A DNA stretch of 64,000 nt from Pseudomonas alcaliphila JAB1 (GCF_001941865.1 NZ_CP016162.1:5276294-5340293); one strand, 5' to 3'. Shown: positions 44,426 through 59,331, counted from the stretch's first letter. Notes: generated from the sequence alone by a model not told the origin. A program made the numbers and translations.

Positions 44426-45196
44426 TCAAGTTTCCAGCGGCGCGAGGATCAGCTGGATGCCGCGCGCGCGTATTTGTTCGGCCGCCTGGGCATCCAGGCG
44501 CTCGTCGGTGATCAGGGTATGCAGGCTGCTCCAGGGCAGCTCCAGATTGGGTATGCGCCGGCCGATCTTGTCGCTCTCGACCATGACGATGACCTCACGG
44601 GCCACCTCGGCCATCACCCGCGACAGACCGAGCAGCTCGTTGAAGGTGGTGGTGCCACGCTCCAGATCGATGCCGTCGGCGCCAATGAACAGTTGGTCGA
44701 AGTCGTAGGAACGCAGCACCTGTTCGGCCACCTGGCCCTGGAAGGATTCCGAGTGCGGATCCCAGGTACCGCCGGTCATCAGTAGCACCGGCTCATGTTC
44801 GATATCGCGTAGCGCATTGGCCACGTTGAGCGAGTTGGTCATCACCACCAGACCGGGCTTGTGGCCAAGCTGCGGGATCATCGCCGCCGTGGTGGTGCCG
44901 CTGTCGATGATGATGCGTGCGTGTTCGCGGATGCGCGCCACGCCGGCACGGGCAATCGCCTGCTTGTAGGGAGAAATGGGCTGCGTCGGCTCGCTGATCA
45001 GCTCCTGCGGCACCGGCACCGCGCCGCCGTAGCGACGCAGCAGCAGGCCGTTCTTTTCCAGAGCGGCGAGGTCCTTGCGAATGGTCACTTCGCTGGTGGC
45101 GAAGTGCTGGGCCAGGGCGTCCACGCTCACTTCGCCCTGCTCGGCGAGCAAGGCGAGGATGGTGTGACGACGTTGCGGCGTGTTGCGCTTCGACAT
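44426..45196 (-). CDS. glmR: DeoR-family regulator of glmS
   Basis: A 256-residue regulator. The N-terminal HTH reads [20 protein letters not shown], then [20 protein letters not shown] and RRYGGA. The C-terminal DeoR sugar-phosphate sensor domain has [16 protein letters not shown] and [16 protein letters not shown]. In Pseudomonas the DeoR gene directly upstream of glmS is glmR, linked to amino-sugar supply. A TTTCGA-T-TCGAAA palindrome lies eight bases before its start codon. Confidence 0.88.
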   Translation of the reverse strand: MSKRNTPQRRHTILALLAEQGEVSVDALAQHFATSEVTIRKDLAALEKNGLLLRRYGGAVPVPQELISEPTQPISPYKQAIARAGVARIREHARIIIDSGTTTAAMIPQLGHKPGLVVMTNSLNVANALRDIEHEPVLLMTGGTWDPHSESFQGQVAEQVLRSYDFDQLFIGADGIDLERGTTTFNELLGLSRVMAEVAREVIVMVESDKIGRRIPNLELPWSSLHTLITDERLDAQAAEQIRARGIQLILAPLET

Positions 45197-45203
45197 GCTT
45201 AAG

Positions 45204-45216
45204 TTTCGATTCGAAA
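45204..45216 (-). promoter_or_regulatory. Palindrome at the glmR start, candidate autoregulatory operator
   Basis: TTTCGATTCGAAA is a perfect 13-bp palindrome ending seven bases upstream of the glmR ATG. A half-site ATCGAAA follows at about 45242. DeoR-type proteins often bind TTCG/CGAA-containing repeats. Confidence 0.4.
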
Positions 45217-45269
45217 GATAATGGCGCGAATCAAAACATATGATCGAAAAGCCCGCAAGCGTCCGTCGA

Positions 45270-45881
45270 TCAGTTCAATGTCAGTTTGACCCCGAAGCCG
45301 ACCAGGCACAGCCCCGCCAGCTTCTCGAGACCACGGGCGATACGCGGGTTGGAGCGCATGCGCTCGGCGAGAAAGTGCGTCAGCAGTACGACGAGCAAGC
45401 CGTAGAGAAAGGTCAGCACCATGATGGTCACGGCCATGAAACCGAACGTAATCAAGCCCTGATGCCGCTGCGGATCGATGAACAGCGGAAAGAAGGCCAT
45501 GTAGAAAATAATCGCCTTGGGGTTGAAAACGGTGATCACCAGGGTCTGCCACAGGTATTGGCGTGGCTTGATCTCCAGCGTCGGCGCGGCCCCCGGCTTG
45601 GCCAGGATCATGCGCAGGCCGAGGTAGACCAGATAGCCGGCGCCAAGCCATTGCACCAGATGGAAGGCTGCCGGATAGGCCTTGAGTAGCGCGGCGACAC
45701 CGGCTACCGCCAACCACAGCAACACCTGATCACCGAAGATGATGCCGAAAGTCGAGGCCAGACCACCGCGGATGCCGCCCTTGCCCGTGGAGAGAATCAA
45801 GGCCAGGTTACCCGGCCCGGGAATGGCCAGAAGAATGATGAAGGCCACCACGAAGGCAGCGTAATCCGTCACACCGAGCAT
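45270..45881 (-). CDS. LysE/RhtB-family exporter
   Basis: A 203-residue inner-membrane protein with about six hydrophobic segments; LAIPGPGNLALILSTGKGGI and ITVFNPKAIIFYMAFFPLFI are LysE-family blocks. Likely exports an amino acid or homoserine-lactone-like compound. It interrupts the glmU-glmR-glmS order that is usually tight; the third exporter of this family in the window. Confidence 0.9.
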   Translation of the reverse strand: MLGVTDYAAFVVAFIILLAIPGPGNLALILSTGKGGIRGGLASTFGIIFGDQVLLWLAVAGVAALLKAYPAAFHLVQWLGAGYLVYLGLRMILAKPGAAPTLEIKPRQYLWQTLVITVFNPKAIIFYMAFFPLFIDPQRHQGLITFGFMAVTIMVLTFLYGLLVVLLTHFLAERMRSNPRIARGLEKLAGLCLVGFGVKLTLN

Positions 45882-45932
45882 ACAGGACTGTCTCCGGCAA
45901 GTTATCCACAGGCCTGGTCGGCCTGAACGGGT

Positions 45933-47291
45933 TCATTTCTTGGCTGGGCGTTTCCAGCCTTCGATATTGCGCTGCTTGGCCCGCCCCACTGCCAGCGTAT
46001 TGGCCGGCACGTCGCTGGTCACTACCGAACCGGCACCGGTGGTCGCACGGTCACCCAGCGTGACCGGTGCGACCAGCGCACTGTTGGAGCCGATGAATAC
46101 GTCCTCGCCCATGATGGTGCGGAACTTGTTGGCACCGTCGTAGTTACAGGTGATGGTGCCGGCGCCGATATTGGTGCGCGCACCGATCTCGGCATCGCCC
46201 AGGTAGCTCAGGTGGCCGGCCTTGGCGCCCTCCCCCAGCACGGCGTTCTTCAGCTCGACGAAGTTACCCACATGAGCCTTGGCGCCTAGTTTGGTGCCGG
46301 GACGCAGGCGGGCGAACGGACCACAGTCGGCGCCCTCGCCCATCTCGGCACCTTCCAGGTGGCTGTTGGCCTTGACGATGGCGCCCTTGCGCAGCACCGA
46401 GTCCTTGATCACGCAGTTGGGGCCGATCTGCACATCGTCCTCGATCACTACCTTGCCTTCGAGGATGACGTTGATGTCGATGGTCACGTCGCGGCCAATG
46501 CTGACTTCGCCACGCACATCGAAGCGATGCGGATCGCGCAGGGTGACGCCCTGGGCCATCAGGCGGCGGGCCATGCGCTGCTGGTAATGGCATTCGAGCT
46601 GCGCGAGCTGGATGCGGTCGTTGGCACCCAGCACTTCCATCTCGTCGGCGGCACGCTCGGTGGCCACGGTCAGGCCGTCGGCCACGGCCATGGCGATCAC
46701 GTCGGTCAGGTAGTACTCGCCCTGGGCGTTACTGTTGGACAGACGCCCCAGCCAGTCGGCCAGGCGCTTGCCCGGTACGGCGAGGATGCCGGTATTGCCT
46801 TCGCGGATCTGCCGCTGCGCCTCGCTGGCGTCCTTGTGCTCGACGATGGCCTGCACCACGCCGGCCTCATCACGGACGATACGGCCGTAGCCGGTCGGGT
46901 CAGCCAGCTCGACGGTGAGCAGGCCCAACTGATCATCGCTGACCAGGGCCAGCAGGCGCTGCAGGGTGGCAGGCTCGATCAGCGGCACGTCGCCATAGAG
47001 AATCAGCACGCGCTCGGCGCTGAGCTGCGGCAGAGCCTGAGCCACGGCATGGCCGGTACCCAGCTGCTCGGCCTGGATGACGAAACTCAGGCCATCGGCG
47101 GCCAGGCGCTCGCGCACGGTGTCGGCGCCATGCCCGATCACCACCTGGATGCTCTGCGGCTGCAGGCTGCGTGCGGTGTCGATGACATGCCCGAGCATGG
47201 GTTTGTCGGCGACCGGGTGCAGTACCTTGGGCAGCGCCGAACGCATGCGCGTGCCCTGGCCAGCGGCAAGAATGACGATATCCAGACTCAT
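45933..47291 (-). CDS. glmU: Bifunctional GlcNAc-1-P uridyltransferase / GlcN-1-P acetyltransferase
   Basis: Makes UDP-N-acetylglucosamine from glucosamine-1-phosphate. The N-terminal nucleotidyltransferase has [18 protein letters not shown]. The C-terminal left-handed beta-helix has hexapeptide repeats ([17 protein letters not shown] onward) and [19 protein letters not shown] with acetyl-CoA-site residues. 452 residues, normal. The start at 47291 follows AAGGAG. Located after atpC as in other pseudomonads. Confidence 0.97.
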   Translation of the reverse strand: MSLDIVILAAGQGTRMRSALPKVLHPVADKPMLGHVIDTARSLQPQSIQVVIGHGADTVRERLAADGLSFVIQAEQLGTGHAVAQALPQLSAERVLILYGDVPLIEPATLQRLLALVSDDQLGLLTVELADPTGYGRIVRDEAGVVQAIVEHKDASEAQRQIREGNTGILAVPGKRLADWLGRLSNSNAQGEYYLTDVIAMAVADGLTVATERAADEMEVLGANDRIQLAQLECHYQQRMARRLMAQGVTLRDPHRFDVRGEVSIGRDVTIDINVILEGKVVIEDDVQIGPNCVIKDSVLRKGAIVKANSHLEGAEMGEGADCGPFARLRPGTKLGAKAHVGNFVELKNAVLGEGAKAGHLSYLGDAEIGARTNIGAGTITCNYDGANKFRTIMGEDVFIGSNSALVAPVTLGDRATTGAGSVVTSDVPANTLAVGRAKQRNIEGWKRPAKK

Positions 47292-47360
47292 AGAAAGCTC
47301 CTTGCTGGGCAAGAGTTGGCCGCGGCCAGAGAGCCGCGCGAAGAAAGCGCTATTTTGCCA

Positions 47361-47400
47361 GAAACGCAAAGGGGCGACCTAAGTCGCCCCTTTGCGTGAT
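47361..47400 (-). terminator. Terminator of the atp operon
   Basis: CGCAAAGGGGCGAC (47365-47378) and GTCGCCCCTTTGCG (47383-47396) form a perfect 14-bp stem with a four-base loop just after atpC, followed on the minus strand by GTTTCTGG. Confidence 0.88.
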
Positions 47401-47414
47401 ACCGCGATACGCGA

Positions 47415-47849
47415 TCAGCGGCTGCGGCCGCCGAACTTCTTGCGCATCTCTTCGATGGTGCGCAGCTGGGCAGCAGCCTCGGCCAGGCGTGCCGAAGCAC
47501 TGCCGTAGTCGAACTCGGTGCCCTTCTCGCTCAGCGCCTTCTCGGCCGCCTTGCGCGCTTCGATGGCAGCGGCTTCATCCAGGTCGCCGGCACGAACAGC
47601 GGTGTCGGCAAGAACCTTCACCATGCTCGGCTGAACTTCCAGGAAGCCACCGGAGATGTAGAACACCTCCTCGGTGCCACCCTGCTTGATCACTCGCACC
47701 GGACCCGGCTTGAGATCGGTCAGCAGCGGGGTGTGGCCCGGCAGGATACCCAGGTCACCGAGGTGACCGTGGGCGATGACCATTTCCACCAGCCCCGAGA
47801 ACAGCTCTTCTTCCGCACTGACGATATCGCAGTGGACTGACATAGCCAT
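47415..47849 (-). CDS. atpC: ATP synthase F1 subunit epsilon
   Basis: Part of the rotating central stalk and inhibitor of ATP hydrolysis. 144 residues: N-terminal beta-sandwich ([36 protein letters not shown]) and C-terminal helical hairpin ([17 protein letters not shown]). Two in-frame ATGs six bases apart; 47849 has GAGG at better spacing and matches homologues. Last gene of the atp operon. Confidence 0.96.
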   Translation of the reverse strand: MAMSVHCDIVSAEEELFSGLVEMVIAHGHLGDLGILPGHTPLLTDLKPGPVRVIKQGGTEEVFYISGGFLEVQPSMVKVLADTAVRAGDLDEAAAIEARKAAEKALSEKGTEFDYGSASARLAEAAAQLRTIEEMRKKFGGRSR

Positions 47850-47928
47850 AACAATGCCTCGGTTGAGAGGCCGGATCGGGCTGCTGCCCGCTCCGGCCTG
47901 GACGCCCTCTAGAGGGCGCACCCGTTAC

Positions 47929-49335
<1,407 letters not shown>

Positions 49336-50199
49336 TTAAACCGCGGCAGCGCCGCCGACGATTTCCGAAATTTCCTGGGTGATCGCTGCCTGACGAGCCT
49401 TGTTGTAAACCAGCTGCAGGTCTTTGATGAGATCACCGGCGTTGTCGGTTGCGTTCTTCATCGCGATCATCCGCGCAGCCTGTTCGCACGCGCTGTTCTC
49501 GACCACGGACTGATAGACCTGCGACTCGATGTAGCGTACCAGCAGCGCATCCAGCAATTGCTGGGCGTCCGGCTCATACACGTAGTCCCACAGACCTTTC
49601 TGCACGCCTTGCGCATCGCTCGCGGCCAGCGGCAACAACTGCTGCACTTCCGGCTTCTGCGTCATGGTGTTGACGAACTTGTTCGACACCAGATACAGAC
49701 GGTCGATACGGCCCTCGGCGTAGGCATCCAGCACGACCTTGACGCTACCGATCAGGTCGTTGATGGACGGCTCTTCACCCAGCTTGCTGATGGCGGCAAC
49801 CACGTTGCCCCCGTTGCTGCGGAAGAAGCTCGCGCCCTTGCTGCCCACCACGCAGAAATCAGCCTCGACCTTCTGGTCGCGCCATTCCTTCAGGCTTCTG
49901 AGCAGCGCCTTGAACAGGTTGATGTTCAAGCCACCACACAGACCACGGTCCGAGGTCACCACGATATAACCGACGCGCTTTACATCACGCTCCACCATGA
50001 ACGAGTGGCGGTATTCCGGGTTCGCCTTGGCCAGGTGACCAATCACCTGACGAATACGCTCAGCGTAGGGGCGACCGGCAGCCATGCGCTGTTGAGCCTT
50101 GCGCATTTTGCTGACCGCCACTTTTTCCATGGCGCTGGTGATCTTTTGCGTGCTTTTGATGCTCGCAATCTTGCTGCGAATCTCTTTTGCGCCTGCCAT
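49336..50199 (-). CDS. atpG: ATP synthase F1 subunit gamma
   Basis: Rotor shaft, 287 residues. N-terminal helix [20 protein letters not shown] and C-terminal helix ending [13 protein letters not shown] are the two strands of the coiled coil; [15 protein letters not shown] is the conserved core block. Confidence 0.97.
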   Translation of the reverse strand: MAGAKEIRSKIASIKSTQKITSAMEKVAVSKMRKAQQRMAAGRPYAERIRQVIGHLAKANPEYRHSFMVERDVKRVGYIVVTSDRGLCGGLNINLFKALLRSLKEWRDQKVEADFCVVGSKGASFFRSNGGNVVAAISKLGEEPSINDLIGSVKVVLDAYAEGRIDRLYLVSNKFVNTMTQKPEVQQLLPLAASDAQGVQKGLWDYVYEPDAQQLLDALLVRYIESQVYQSVVENSACEQAARMIAMKNATDNAGDLIKDLQLVYNKARQAAITQEISEIVGGAAAV

Positions 50200-50247
50200 T
50201 TCACACCTTTTGGTTCAAGCAGGCGGGGGCCGAAGCCCCCGCTGCGG

Positions 50248-51792
50248 TTACCAGGTTTGGGTGGCCTTGAACTTCTCGATACCGGCTTTCAGGCCAGCGT
50301 CGATTTCGTCGTTGAAGTCACCCTTCTCGTTGATCTTCGCCATCAGGTCGGCGTGATCACGCTTGAAGAAGGCGATCAGGGCCTGCTCGAAGCTGATGAT
50401 CTTGGCGACTTCGACGTCCTGCAGGAAGCCACGCTCGGCTGCGTACAGGGACACCGACATTTCGGCAATGGACATCGGCGCATACTGCTTCTGCTTCATC
50501 AGCTCGGTTACGCGCTGACCATGCTCGAGCTGCTTGCGGGTGGCTTCGTCCAGGTCAGAAGCGAACTGGGCGAATGCCGCCAGTTCACGGTACTGAGCCA
50601 GAGCGGTACGGATACCACCGGAAAGCTTCTTGATGATCTTGGTCTGAGCCGCGCCACCGACACGGGATACCGAGATACCGGCGTTGACGGCCGGACGGAT
50701 ACCCGAGTTGAACATGGCCGATTCCAGGAAGATCTGACCGTCGGTGATCGAGATCACGTTGGTCGGAACGAACGCGGAAACGTCACCGGCCTGGGTTTCG
50801 ATGATCGGCAGAGCGGTCAGCGAGCCGGTCTTGCCCTTCACGGCGCCATTGGTGAACTTCTCGACGTACTCTTCGGAAACGCGGGAAGCGCGCTCCAGCA
50901 GACGGCTGTGGAGATAGAACACGTCGCCCGGGTAGGCTTCACGGCCTGGCGGACGGCGCAGCAGCAGGGAGATCTGACGGTAGGCAACGGCCTGCTTGGA
51001 CAGGTCGTCGTACACGATCAGGGCATCTTCACCGCGGTCGCGGAAGTATTCACCCATGGTGCAACCGGAGTACGGCGCGAGGAACTGCAGGGCAGCGGAT
51101 TCGGAAGCCGAAGCTGCAACCACGATGGTGTTGGCCAGGGCGCCAGCTTCTTCCAGCTTGCGGACCACGTTGGCAATGGTCGATTGCTTCTGACCAATGG
51201 CGACGTAGACGCAACGGATACCGCTGTCTTTCTGGTTGATGATGGCGTCGACGGCCAGAGCAGTCTTACCGATCTGACGGTCACCGATGATCAGCTCACG
51301 CTGGCCACGGCCTACCGGGATCATGGCATCGACCGACTTGTAACCGGTCTGCACCGGCTGGTCGACCGACTTACGCCAGATCACGCCCGGCGCAACCTTT
51401 TCAACGGCGTCAGTAGCGGCGGCGTTGATCGGGCCTTTGCCATCGATAGGGTTGCCCAGTGCGTCAACGACGCGCCCCAGCAGCTCCGGACCAACCGGAA
51501 CTTCCAGGATGCGACCGGTGCACTTGGCGCTCATGCCTTCGGCGAGGGTCAGGTAACCACCCAGTACTACGGCACCTACGGAGTCTTGCTCCAGGTTCAG
51601 GGCCATGCCGTACACGCCACCAGGGAATTCGATCATCTCACCGTACATGACGTCGGCGAGGCCGTAGATGCGCACGATACCGTCGGAAACGCTGACGATG
51701 GTGCCTTCATTACGGGCTTGAGCGGATACATCAAGCGACTCAATGCGCTGCTTGATGATTTCGCTAATTTCGGAAGGATTCAATTGCTGCAT
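50248..51792 (-). CDS. atpA: ATP synthase F1 subunit alpha
   Basis: Non-catalytic nucleotide-binding subunit, 514 residues. P-loop [39 protein letters not shown] and SISDGQIFLE blocks are typical. Starts [17 protein letters not shown]. Confidence 0.98.
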   Translation of the reverse strand: MQQLNPSEISEIIKQRIESLDVSAQARNEGTIVSVSDGIVRIYGLADVMYGEMIEFPGGVYGMALNLEQDSVGAVVLGGYLTLAEGMSAKCTGRILEVPVGPELLGRVVDALGNPIDGKGPINAAATDAVEKVAPGVIWRKSVDQPVQTGYKSVDAMIPVGRGQRELIIGDRQIGKTALAVDAIINQKDSGIRCVYVAIGQKQSTIANVVRKLEEAGALANTIVVAASASESAALQFLAPYSGCTMGEYFRDRGEDALIVYDDLSKQAVAYRQISLLLRRPPGREAYPGDVFYLHSRLLERASRVSEEYVEKFTNGAVKGKTGSLTALPIIETQAGDVSAFVPTNVISITDGQIFLESAMFNSGIRPAVNAGISVSRVGGAAQTKIIKKLSGGIRTALAQYRELAAFAQFASDLDEATRKQLEHGQRVTELMKQKQYAPMSIAEMSVSLYAAERGFLQDVEVAKIISFEQALIAFFKRDHADLMAKINEKGDFNDEIDAGLKAGIEKFKATQTW

Positions 51793-51807
51793 GCCAGTTC
51801 CCTCAAA

Positions 51808-52344
51808 TCAGGATTTCAACGCTTCGGCCAGCTTGTTCAGCTTGCCGCGGACCGAACCGTCGATGACCAGGTCACCTGCACGAATGACAACACCGCCGAT
51901 CAGGGCGGGATTGACCACGGGCGTGGGCTGGACGGTGCGATCGAGCCGCTTGGAAAGGGCGGCAGCCAGAGTTTGCAATTGCTCAGCACTGAGCTCGAAA
52001 GCCGACTCGACCTCGACATCGAGGGCGCGTTCGGCTTCAGCCTTCAGCACTGCGAATTGTTCGCGTACCACCGGCAACAGCGACAGTCGGTCGTTGCTGC
52101 CCAGCGAGCGCAGGAAGTTGCTGAACGAAGCGTCGATGTGACCGGCACAGAGCTGCGCCAGCACATTGACTTTCTGCTCATCGGTCAACGCCGGGTTGAC
52201 CAACTGCTGAGCCATGGCCGGCGCTTGAACCGCGGCCGCGGATAGCGACAGCATGTTCAACCAGGCATCGGCCTGCTGTGCAGCACTGGCAAACTCAAAC
52301 GCAGCTTTCGCGTAGGGCCGAGCGAGCGTGTTGGTATTGATCAT
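51808..52344 (-). CDS. atpH: ATP synthase F1 subunit delta
   Basis: Links F1 to the peripheral stalk. 178 residues; LARPYAKAAFEFASAAQQAD at the N-terminus and NPALIGGVVIRAGDLVIDGS near the C-terminus are the OSCP/delta signatures. Confidence 0.97.
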   Translation of the reverse strand: MINTNTLARPYAKAAFEFASAAQQADAWLNMLSLSAAAVQAPAMAQQLVNPALTDEQKVNVLAQLCAGHIDASFSNFLRSLGSNDRLSLLPVVREQFAVLKAEAERALDVEVESAFELSAEQLQTLAAALSKRLDRTVQPTPVVNPALIGGVVIRAGDLVIDGSVRGKLNKLAEALKS

Positions 52345-52356
52345 CGCGAGCCTCGC

Positions 52357-52827
52357 TTAGAGTTGAGAGGCCAGTTTTGCGACCAGATCGTTGTGCGCAG
52401 CGCCGTCCACGGAGGACTGCAGGATCTTCTCGGCGCCGGTGACAGCCAGAGCTGCTACCTGTGCACGCAGTTGATCCTTGGCACGGTTCACTTCCAGATC
52501 GATTTCGGCTTTGGCGCCAACAATCAGCTTTTCACCTTCAGAGCGGGCCTGGGCCTTGGCTTCTTCGACGATTGCGTTGGCGGTCTTGTTCGCCCGATCG
52601 AGAATCTCGGCAGCTTGCTCTTTGGTTTCACGAAGCATCTGGGCAGCGCGTTCCTGGGCCAACTGCAGATCGCGCTCAGCGCGCCCGGCAGCATCCAGAC
52701 CTTCTGCGATTTTCTTCTGGCGTTCCTGCATGGCCAGCGTCAGCGGCGGCCATACGAACTTCATGCAGAACCAGACGAAAATAGCGAAGGCAATCGTTTG
52801 ACCGAACAGGGTCAGGTTAATGTTCAC
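52357..52827 (-). CDS. atpF: ATP synthase F0 subunit b
   Basis: Peripheral stalk, 156 residues. One N-terminal membrane helix ([20 protein letters not shown]), then a long charged coiled coil (residues 30-140). Start MNINLT is typical of gammaproteobacteria. Confidence 0.97.
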   Translation of the reverse strand: MNINLTLFGQTIAFAIFVWFCMKFVWPPLTLAMQERQKKIAEGLDAAGRAERDLQLAQERAAQMLRETKEQAAEILDRANKTANAIVEEAKAQARSEGEKLIVGAKAEIDLEVNRAKDQLRAQVAALAVTGAEKILQSSVDGAAHNDLVAKLASQL

Positions 52828-52913
52828 AGCGATTTACCTCGTGCTATCTCGTGTTCAGGGAAGAAAAGCCTGAAGAGGCAGCACTCATCATGCTGCCTCG
52901 AACTCAGGAACTC

Positions 52914-53165
<252 letters not shown>

Positions 53166-53207
53166 TTAAGGTTACGAGTTAGGGGTTTTCGGGTTTTTCG
53201 ATGTCGA

Positions 53208-54050
<843 letters not shown>

Positions 54051-54440
54051 TCAGAAAACTTTCATGAGTAGGGGGGCACAGGCTGCAGCCAGAAGGCCAA
54101 GCAGATAACCGATGAACAGCTGCATCGGTGCAAGTGGTTCAACCCCTACGAACGCCAGTGCAAACAGCACTGCCGTGATAATCCATTTACCCATGGCCCC
54201 GGCCCAGATCGACTGGACGATGGCTCGGGCCGAACGCGCGCCAAAGTAACGAAAGGCCTTGAATGCGAAATACGCGTTGGCCAGCAGGGCGATCAGCCCT
54301 CCCAGCAATGCCGAATAGGCCGCGACCCATCCGCCACTGACGGCAAAAATCACTGCAATCACAGCCGTCACGATGGCCTGAAGAATCAGGATCGGAAAAC
54401 CTGGCTGACGATGAAACGGGACCTTACTGGGGATGCCCAT
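54051..54440 (-). CDS. atpI: ATP synthase assembly protein I
   Basis: Small membrane protein (129 residues, four hydrophobic segments) that helps assemble the c ring or supplies Mg2+. Starts MGIPSKVPFHRQPGFPIL after GGGAGAGG; the longer open frame up to 54593 would cross the promoter. First gene of the atp operon. Confidence 0.92.
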   Translation of the reverse strand: MGIPSKVPFHRQPGFPILILQAIVTAVIAVIFAVSGGWVAAYSALLGGLIALLANAYFAFKAFRYFGARSARAIVQSIWAGAMGKWIITAVLFALAFVGVEPLAPMQLFIGYLLGLLAAACAPLLMKVF

Positions 54441-54497
54441 CGACCTCTCCCTGCAAGGCGCCGAAACCCGGCCTGTAGCCGACAAAATTGCGCGGCG

Positions 54498-54526
54498 AGT
54501 ATAGGGTTCAGCCTGCGCTCGATCAA
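54498..54526 (-). promoter_or_regulatory. Sigma-70 promoter of the atp operon
   Basis: Minus strand TTGATC (54526-54521), 17-bp spacer, TATACT (54503-54498). Predicted start near 54491, about 50 bases before the atpI ATG. Located in the 130-bp gap after parB. Confidence 0.7.
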
Positions 54527-54570
54527 CCGTGCTGTAGTAGGAGAGAAGTAGGACTACAGACTGAATTGTT

Positions 54571-55440
54571 TCAACGAATGTGCGCCAGTACACCCTGCAA
54601 TTCGTCGAGGGAGTTGTAGCGAATCACCAACTGCCCTTTGCCCTTGCTGCCGTGCTTGATCTGCACGGGCGAGCCCAGACGCTCTGCGAGCTTCTGCTCC
54701 AGGCGACTGATGTCCGGGTCGGCCTTGGCTTTGGCCGGGGCAGGTTTGGCGCTCAGCCACTGGCGCACCAGAGCCTCGGTCTGACGAACGGTCAGGCCAC
54801 GTGCGACAACATGTCGCGCGGCTTCGACCTGCTGTTCGAGGGGCAAACCGAGCAGGGCACGGGCATGCCCCATCTCCAGATCGCCGTGGGAAAGCAGGGT
54901 CTTGATCTCCTCCGGCAAGGCGATCAGGCGCAGCAGGTTGGTGATGGTGACGCGAGATTTACCCACGGCATCGGCGACCTGTTGCTGAGTCAGCTCGAAT
55001 TCCTGCTGCAGGCGCTGCAGGGCGACGGCTTCCTCGATAGGGTTGAGGTCTTCGCGCTGGATGTTCTCGATCAGCGCCATGGCGATCGCCGCTTCATCCG
55101 GCAGCTCACGGACCATGGCCGGAATCTTGTCCTGACCGGCCAGCTGGCTGGCACGCCAACGGCGTTCACCGGCGACGATCTCGAAACGACCACCGCCGAT
55201 GGGGCGCAGGACGATGGGCTGCATCACACCCTGGGCACGAATGGAGGCGGCGAGCTCTTCCAGAGCGGTCTGGTCCATGTCACGACGCGGCTGGTACTTG
55301 CCACGCTGGATCAGTTCCAGGGGCACGTATTGCAGTTCACGGGTGTCGACCTGGGCGGCCTCTTCCTGCAGTGCATTGACGGTATTGCCGCCGAGCAGTG
55401 CGTCCAGACCTCGACCCAGACCTCGTTTCTTCGCAGCCAT
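54571..55440 (-). CDS. parB: Chromosome-partitioning protein ParB (CTP-dependent clamp)
   Basis: Binds parS and spreads as a CTP-dependent clamp. 289 residues: KRGLGRGLDALLGG N-terminus that stimulates ParA, the CTPase motif GERRWRAS, ENIQREDLNPIEEA, a helix-turn-helix (LTQQQVADAVGKSRVTITNL) and a C-terminal dimerisation domain ending GVLAHIR. 11 bp downstream of parA. A parS-like site lies in cobW in this window. Confidence 0.97.
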   Translation of the reverse strand: MAAKKRGLGRGLDALLGGNTVNALQEEAAQVDTRELQYVPLELIQRGKYQPRRDMDQTALEELAASIRAQGVMQPIVLRPIGGGRFEIVAGERRWRASQLAGQDKIPAMVRELPDEAAIAMALIENIQREDLNPIEEAVALQRLQQEFELTQQQVADAVGKSRVTITNLLRLIALPEEIKTLLSHGDLEMGHARALLGLPLEQQVEAARHVVARGLTVRQTEALVRQWLSAKPAPAKAKADPDISRLEQKLAERLGSPVQIKHGSKGKGQLVIRYNSLDELQGVLAHIR

Positions 55441-55451
55441 GCGGATGTTCC

Positions 55452-56240
55452 TTAAGCGGTAGCGGTTTTCGCGGCGGCGCGCTGACGGCGCACCAGCTCG
55501 CCGGCCAATGCCAAGTAGGCGATGGCACCACGGGATTGTTTGTCGTAGACCAGCGCCGGCATGCCGAAGCTCGGTGCTTCGGCCAGACGCACGTTGCGCG
55601 GGATCACAGCGTCATACAGCTTGTCGCCGAAGTGCTGCTTGAGCTGAGCCGTGACGTCATTGGTCAGGCTGATGCGCGGGTCGTACATGGTGCGCAGCAG
55701 ACCTTCGATCTGCAGCTTGGGATTGAGCAGCTGGGCGATGCGCTGGATGCTGTTGACCAGGTCGGAAAGCCCCTCGAGCGCGTAGTACTCGCACTGCATG
55801 GGGATGATCACGCCATCGGCGGCGACCAGGGCGTTGATGGTCAGCATGTTCAGCGATGGCGGGCAGTCGATGAGGATGTAGTCGTAGTTCTCGCGGATCG
55901 GCGCCAGGGCATAACGCAGGCGGCTTTCCTTCATCTTCATCTCGAGCAGGGCGACTTCCGCGGCAGTCAGGTCACGGTTGGCCGGCAGCAGCTGGTAGCC
56001 GCCGTGCTCGGAGAACTGCATGGCCTGGCTCAGGTCGCACTCGCCGATCAGCACGTCGTAGATCGAGTGCTCAAGACCGTGTTTGTCGACACCGCTGCCC
56101 ATGGTCGCGTTGCCCTGCGGGTCGAGGTCGATCAGCAGCACGCGGCGCTTGGTCGCCACCAGTGAAGCGGCCAGGTTGATGCACGTCGTGGTTTTGCCCA
56201 CGCCGCCTTTCTGATTGGCGATCGCGAATACCTTGGCCAT
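55452..56240 (-). CDS. parA: Chromosome-partitioning ATPase ParA (Soj)
   Basis: Walker-type ATPase that moves ParB-parS complexes. 262 residues; deviant Walker A QKGGVGKTTTCIN (Lys11, Lys16), ILIDCPPSLNMLTINALVAA, and DPRISLTNDV. ATG at 56240 follows GGGGAAAG; the longer frame overlaps rsmG. Operon rsmG-parA-parB. Confidence 0.97.
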   Translation of the reverse strand: MAKVFAIANQKGGVGKTTTCINLAASLVATKRRVLLIDLDPQGNATMGSGVDKHGLEHSIYDVLIGECDLSQAMQFSEHGGYQLLPANRDLTAAEVALLEMKMKESRLRYALAPIRENYDYILIDCPPSLNMLTINALVAADGVIIPMQCEYYALEGLSDLVNSIQRIAQLLNPKLQIEGLLRTMYDPRISLTNDVTAQLKQHFGDKLYDAVIPRNVRLAEAPSFGMPALVYDKQSRGAIAYLALAGELVRRQRAAAKTATA

Positions 56241-56251
56241 CTTCTTTCCCC

Positions 56252-56895
56252 TTAGACCGAGCGACGCAGTATCAACAGATGGCGTTGGCCTTGGCAACCG
56301 GGAACCCGCAACACATGCGTGGCGCTGAGACGGAAGTCCGTCGGCAGGGCCTGCAATTCGTCATCCGGGTGCACGCCTTTCATCGCCAGCCACTGGGTGT
56401 CGACGCTGCCGAGGTGGCGCGTCCAGTTGCTGAAGTCTTCCAGGCTGCTGAACGCGCGCGAGCTGATGCCATCGAAAGGCTGCTCGGGGCGATACGCTTC
56501 GACCCGGTTGTGGACAACCTCGAGGTTGGCGAGTTTCAGCTCCAGCTTCACCTGCACCAGAAAACGGGTTTTCTTGCCGTTGGAGTCGAGCAGGGTGAAA
56601 CGCCGCTCGGGGAACATGATCGCCAGCGGCACGCCGGGCATGCCGCCGCCACTGCCAACATCCAGCCAGTTATCCCCAAGCTCGGCCACGAACGGCACCA
56701 CCGACAGGCTGTCGAGCAGGTGGCGCGAGACCATCTCGTCGGGATCACGCACCGCGGTGAGGTTGTAGGCCTTGTTCCACTTGATCAGCAGGCCCAGATA
56801 GGCGAGCAGTTGTTCCTGCTGCTGCGCGCTGAGTTCGATACCCAGCTCGCGGGCCCCCTGCCGCAGTTCTTCGGCGTGACGCTGAGTGACCGACA

Positions 56896-56896
<1 letters not shown>
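56252..56896 (-). CDS. rsmG: 16S rRNA (guanine-527 N7)-methyltransferase
   Basis: SAM-dependent methylation of G527 in 16S rRNA; loss gives low-level streptomycin resistance. 214 residues with motif [21 protein letters not shown] and [12 protein letters not shown]. The ATG overlaps the mnmG stop by one base. Confidence 0.97.
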
Positions 56897-58791
<1,895 letters not shown>

Positions 58792-58849
58792 GCACCTCGT
58801 GCCTGTTGAGAATGGGTCTGAAAGAAAGGCGGCAAGTATAGGGACTTCA

Positions 58850-59240
58850 GCCTGCTGAATGAAGCCTTCTGCACAAAAAATAGCCAGCTGCTTGGTTGTG
58901 TACCTCTCTCCTCGAGCCTTTACCTGATGACCCCTTCCTGGTGAAAAGTACGCTCAGGCTTATAAAGAATAAAAAAGAGAGAATTTTTATAAAGCTTGTT
59001 CTTTATGTTTATGTATAGAGCGAGCCTTTTCTGTGGATAAAGCTTTACAAGCCTTGCTGCTACTGGTGTACAGCGAATGATAAGCCTGTGTCATTCCTGC
59101 TCGGTTCCGCTGGGCAAGCTGCTGAACCACTGTGGATGAAAGTGCTAGTTACCCACAGGGGCAGTTACGCCCAGCTTTGTCATAGGGTTATGGGCAGGGC
59201 TCAAGGGCTGTTTTCCACAGGGTTTATTTCGGCATGAATA
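58850..59240. other. Second origin-like region (oriC-II type) between mnmG and mnmE
   Basis: A 678-bp non-coding gap. An AT-rich stretch (58966-59014, with TTATAAAGAATAAAAAAGAG and TATGTTTATGT at 59004) is followed by DnaA-box-like motifs: TGTGGATAA (59032), TGTGGATGA (59131), TTACCCACA (59149) and TTTTCCACA (59211). Their distances from TATGTTTATGT (28, 127, 145, 207) match those in the rpmH/dnaA origin (31, 130, 148, 210). This supports an origin-type region rather than simple promoter DNA. Whether it fires is not shown by sequence. Confidence 0.65.
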
Positions 59241-59331
59241 ACTCTTCAGAGCACCCGGATTTAGGCTGAAAATCGGCATTGTCAAAGTGCCGTGTCAGCC
59301 CGAGACGCAGCCGGTTTCTGGCCTGCAGTTC

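Noticed and set aside
49558..52245. A very long open frame (about 895 codons) on the plus strand opposite atpG, atpA and atpH
   Set aside because: It is the mirror of highly biased, GC-rich codons in conserved essential genes; the translation has low-complexity His/Gln/Asp-rich composition, matches no family I know, and has no start signal.
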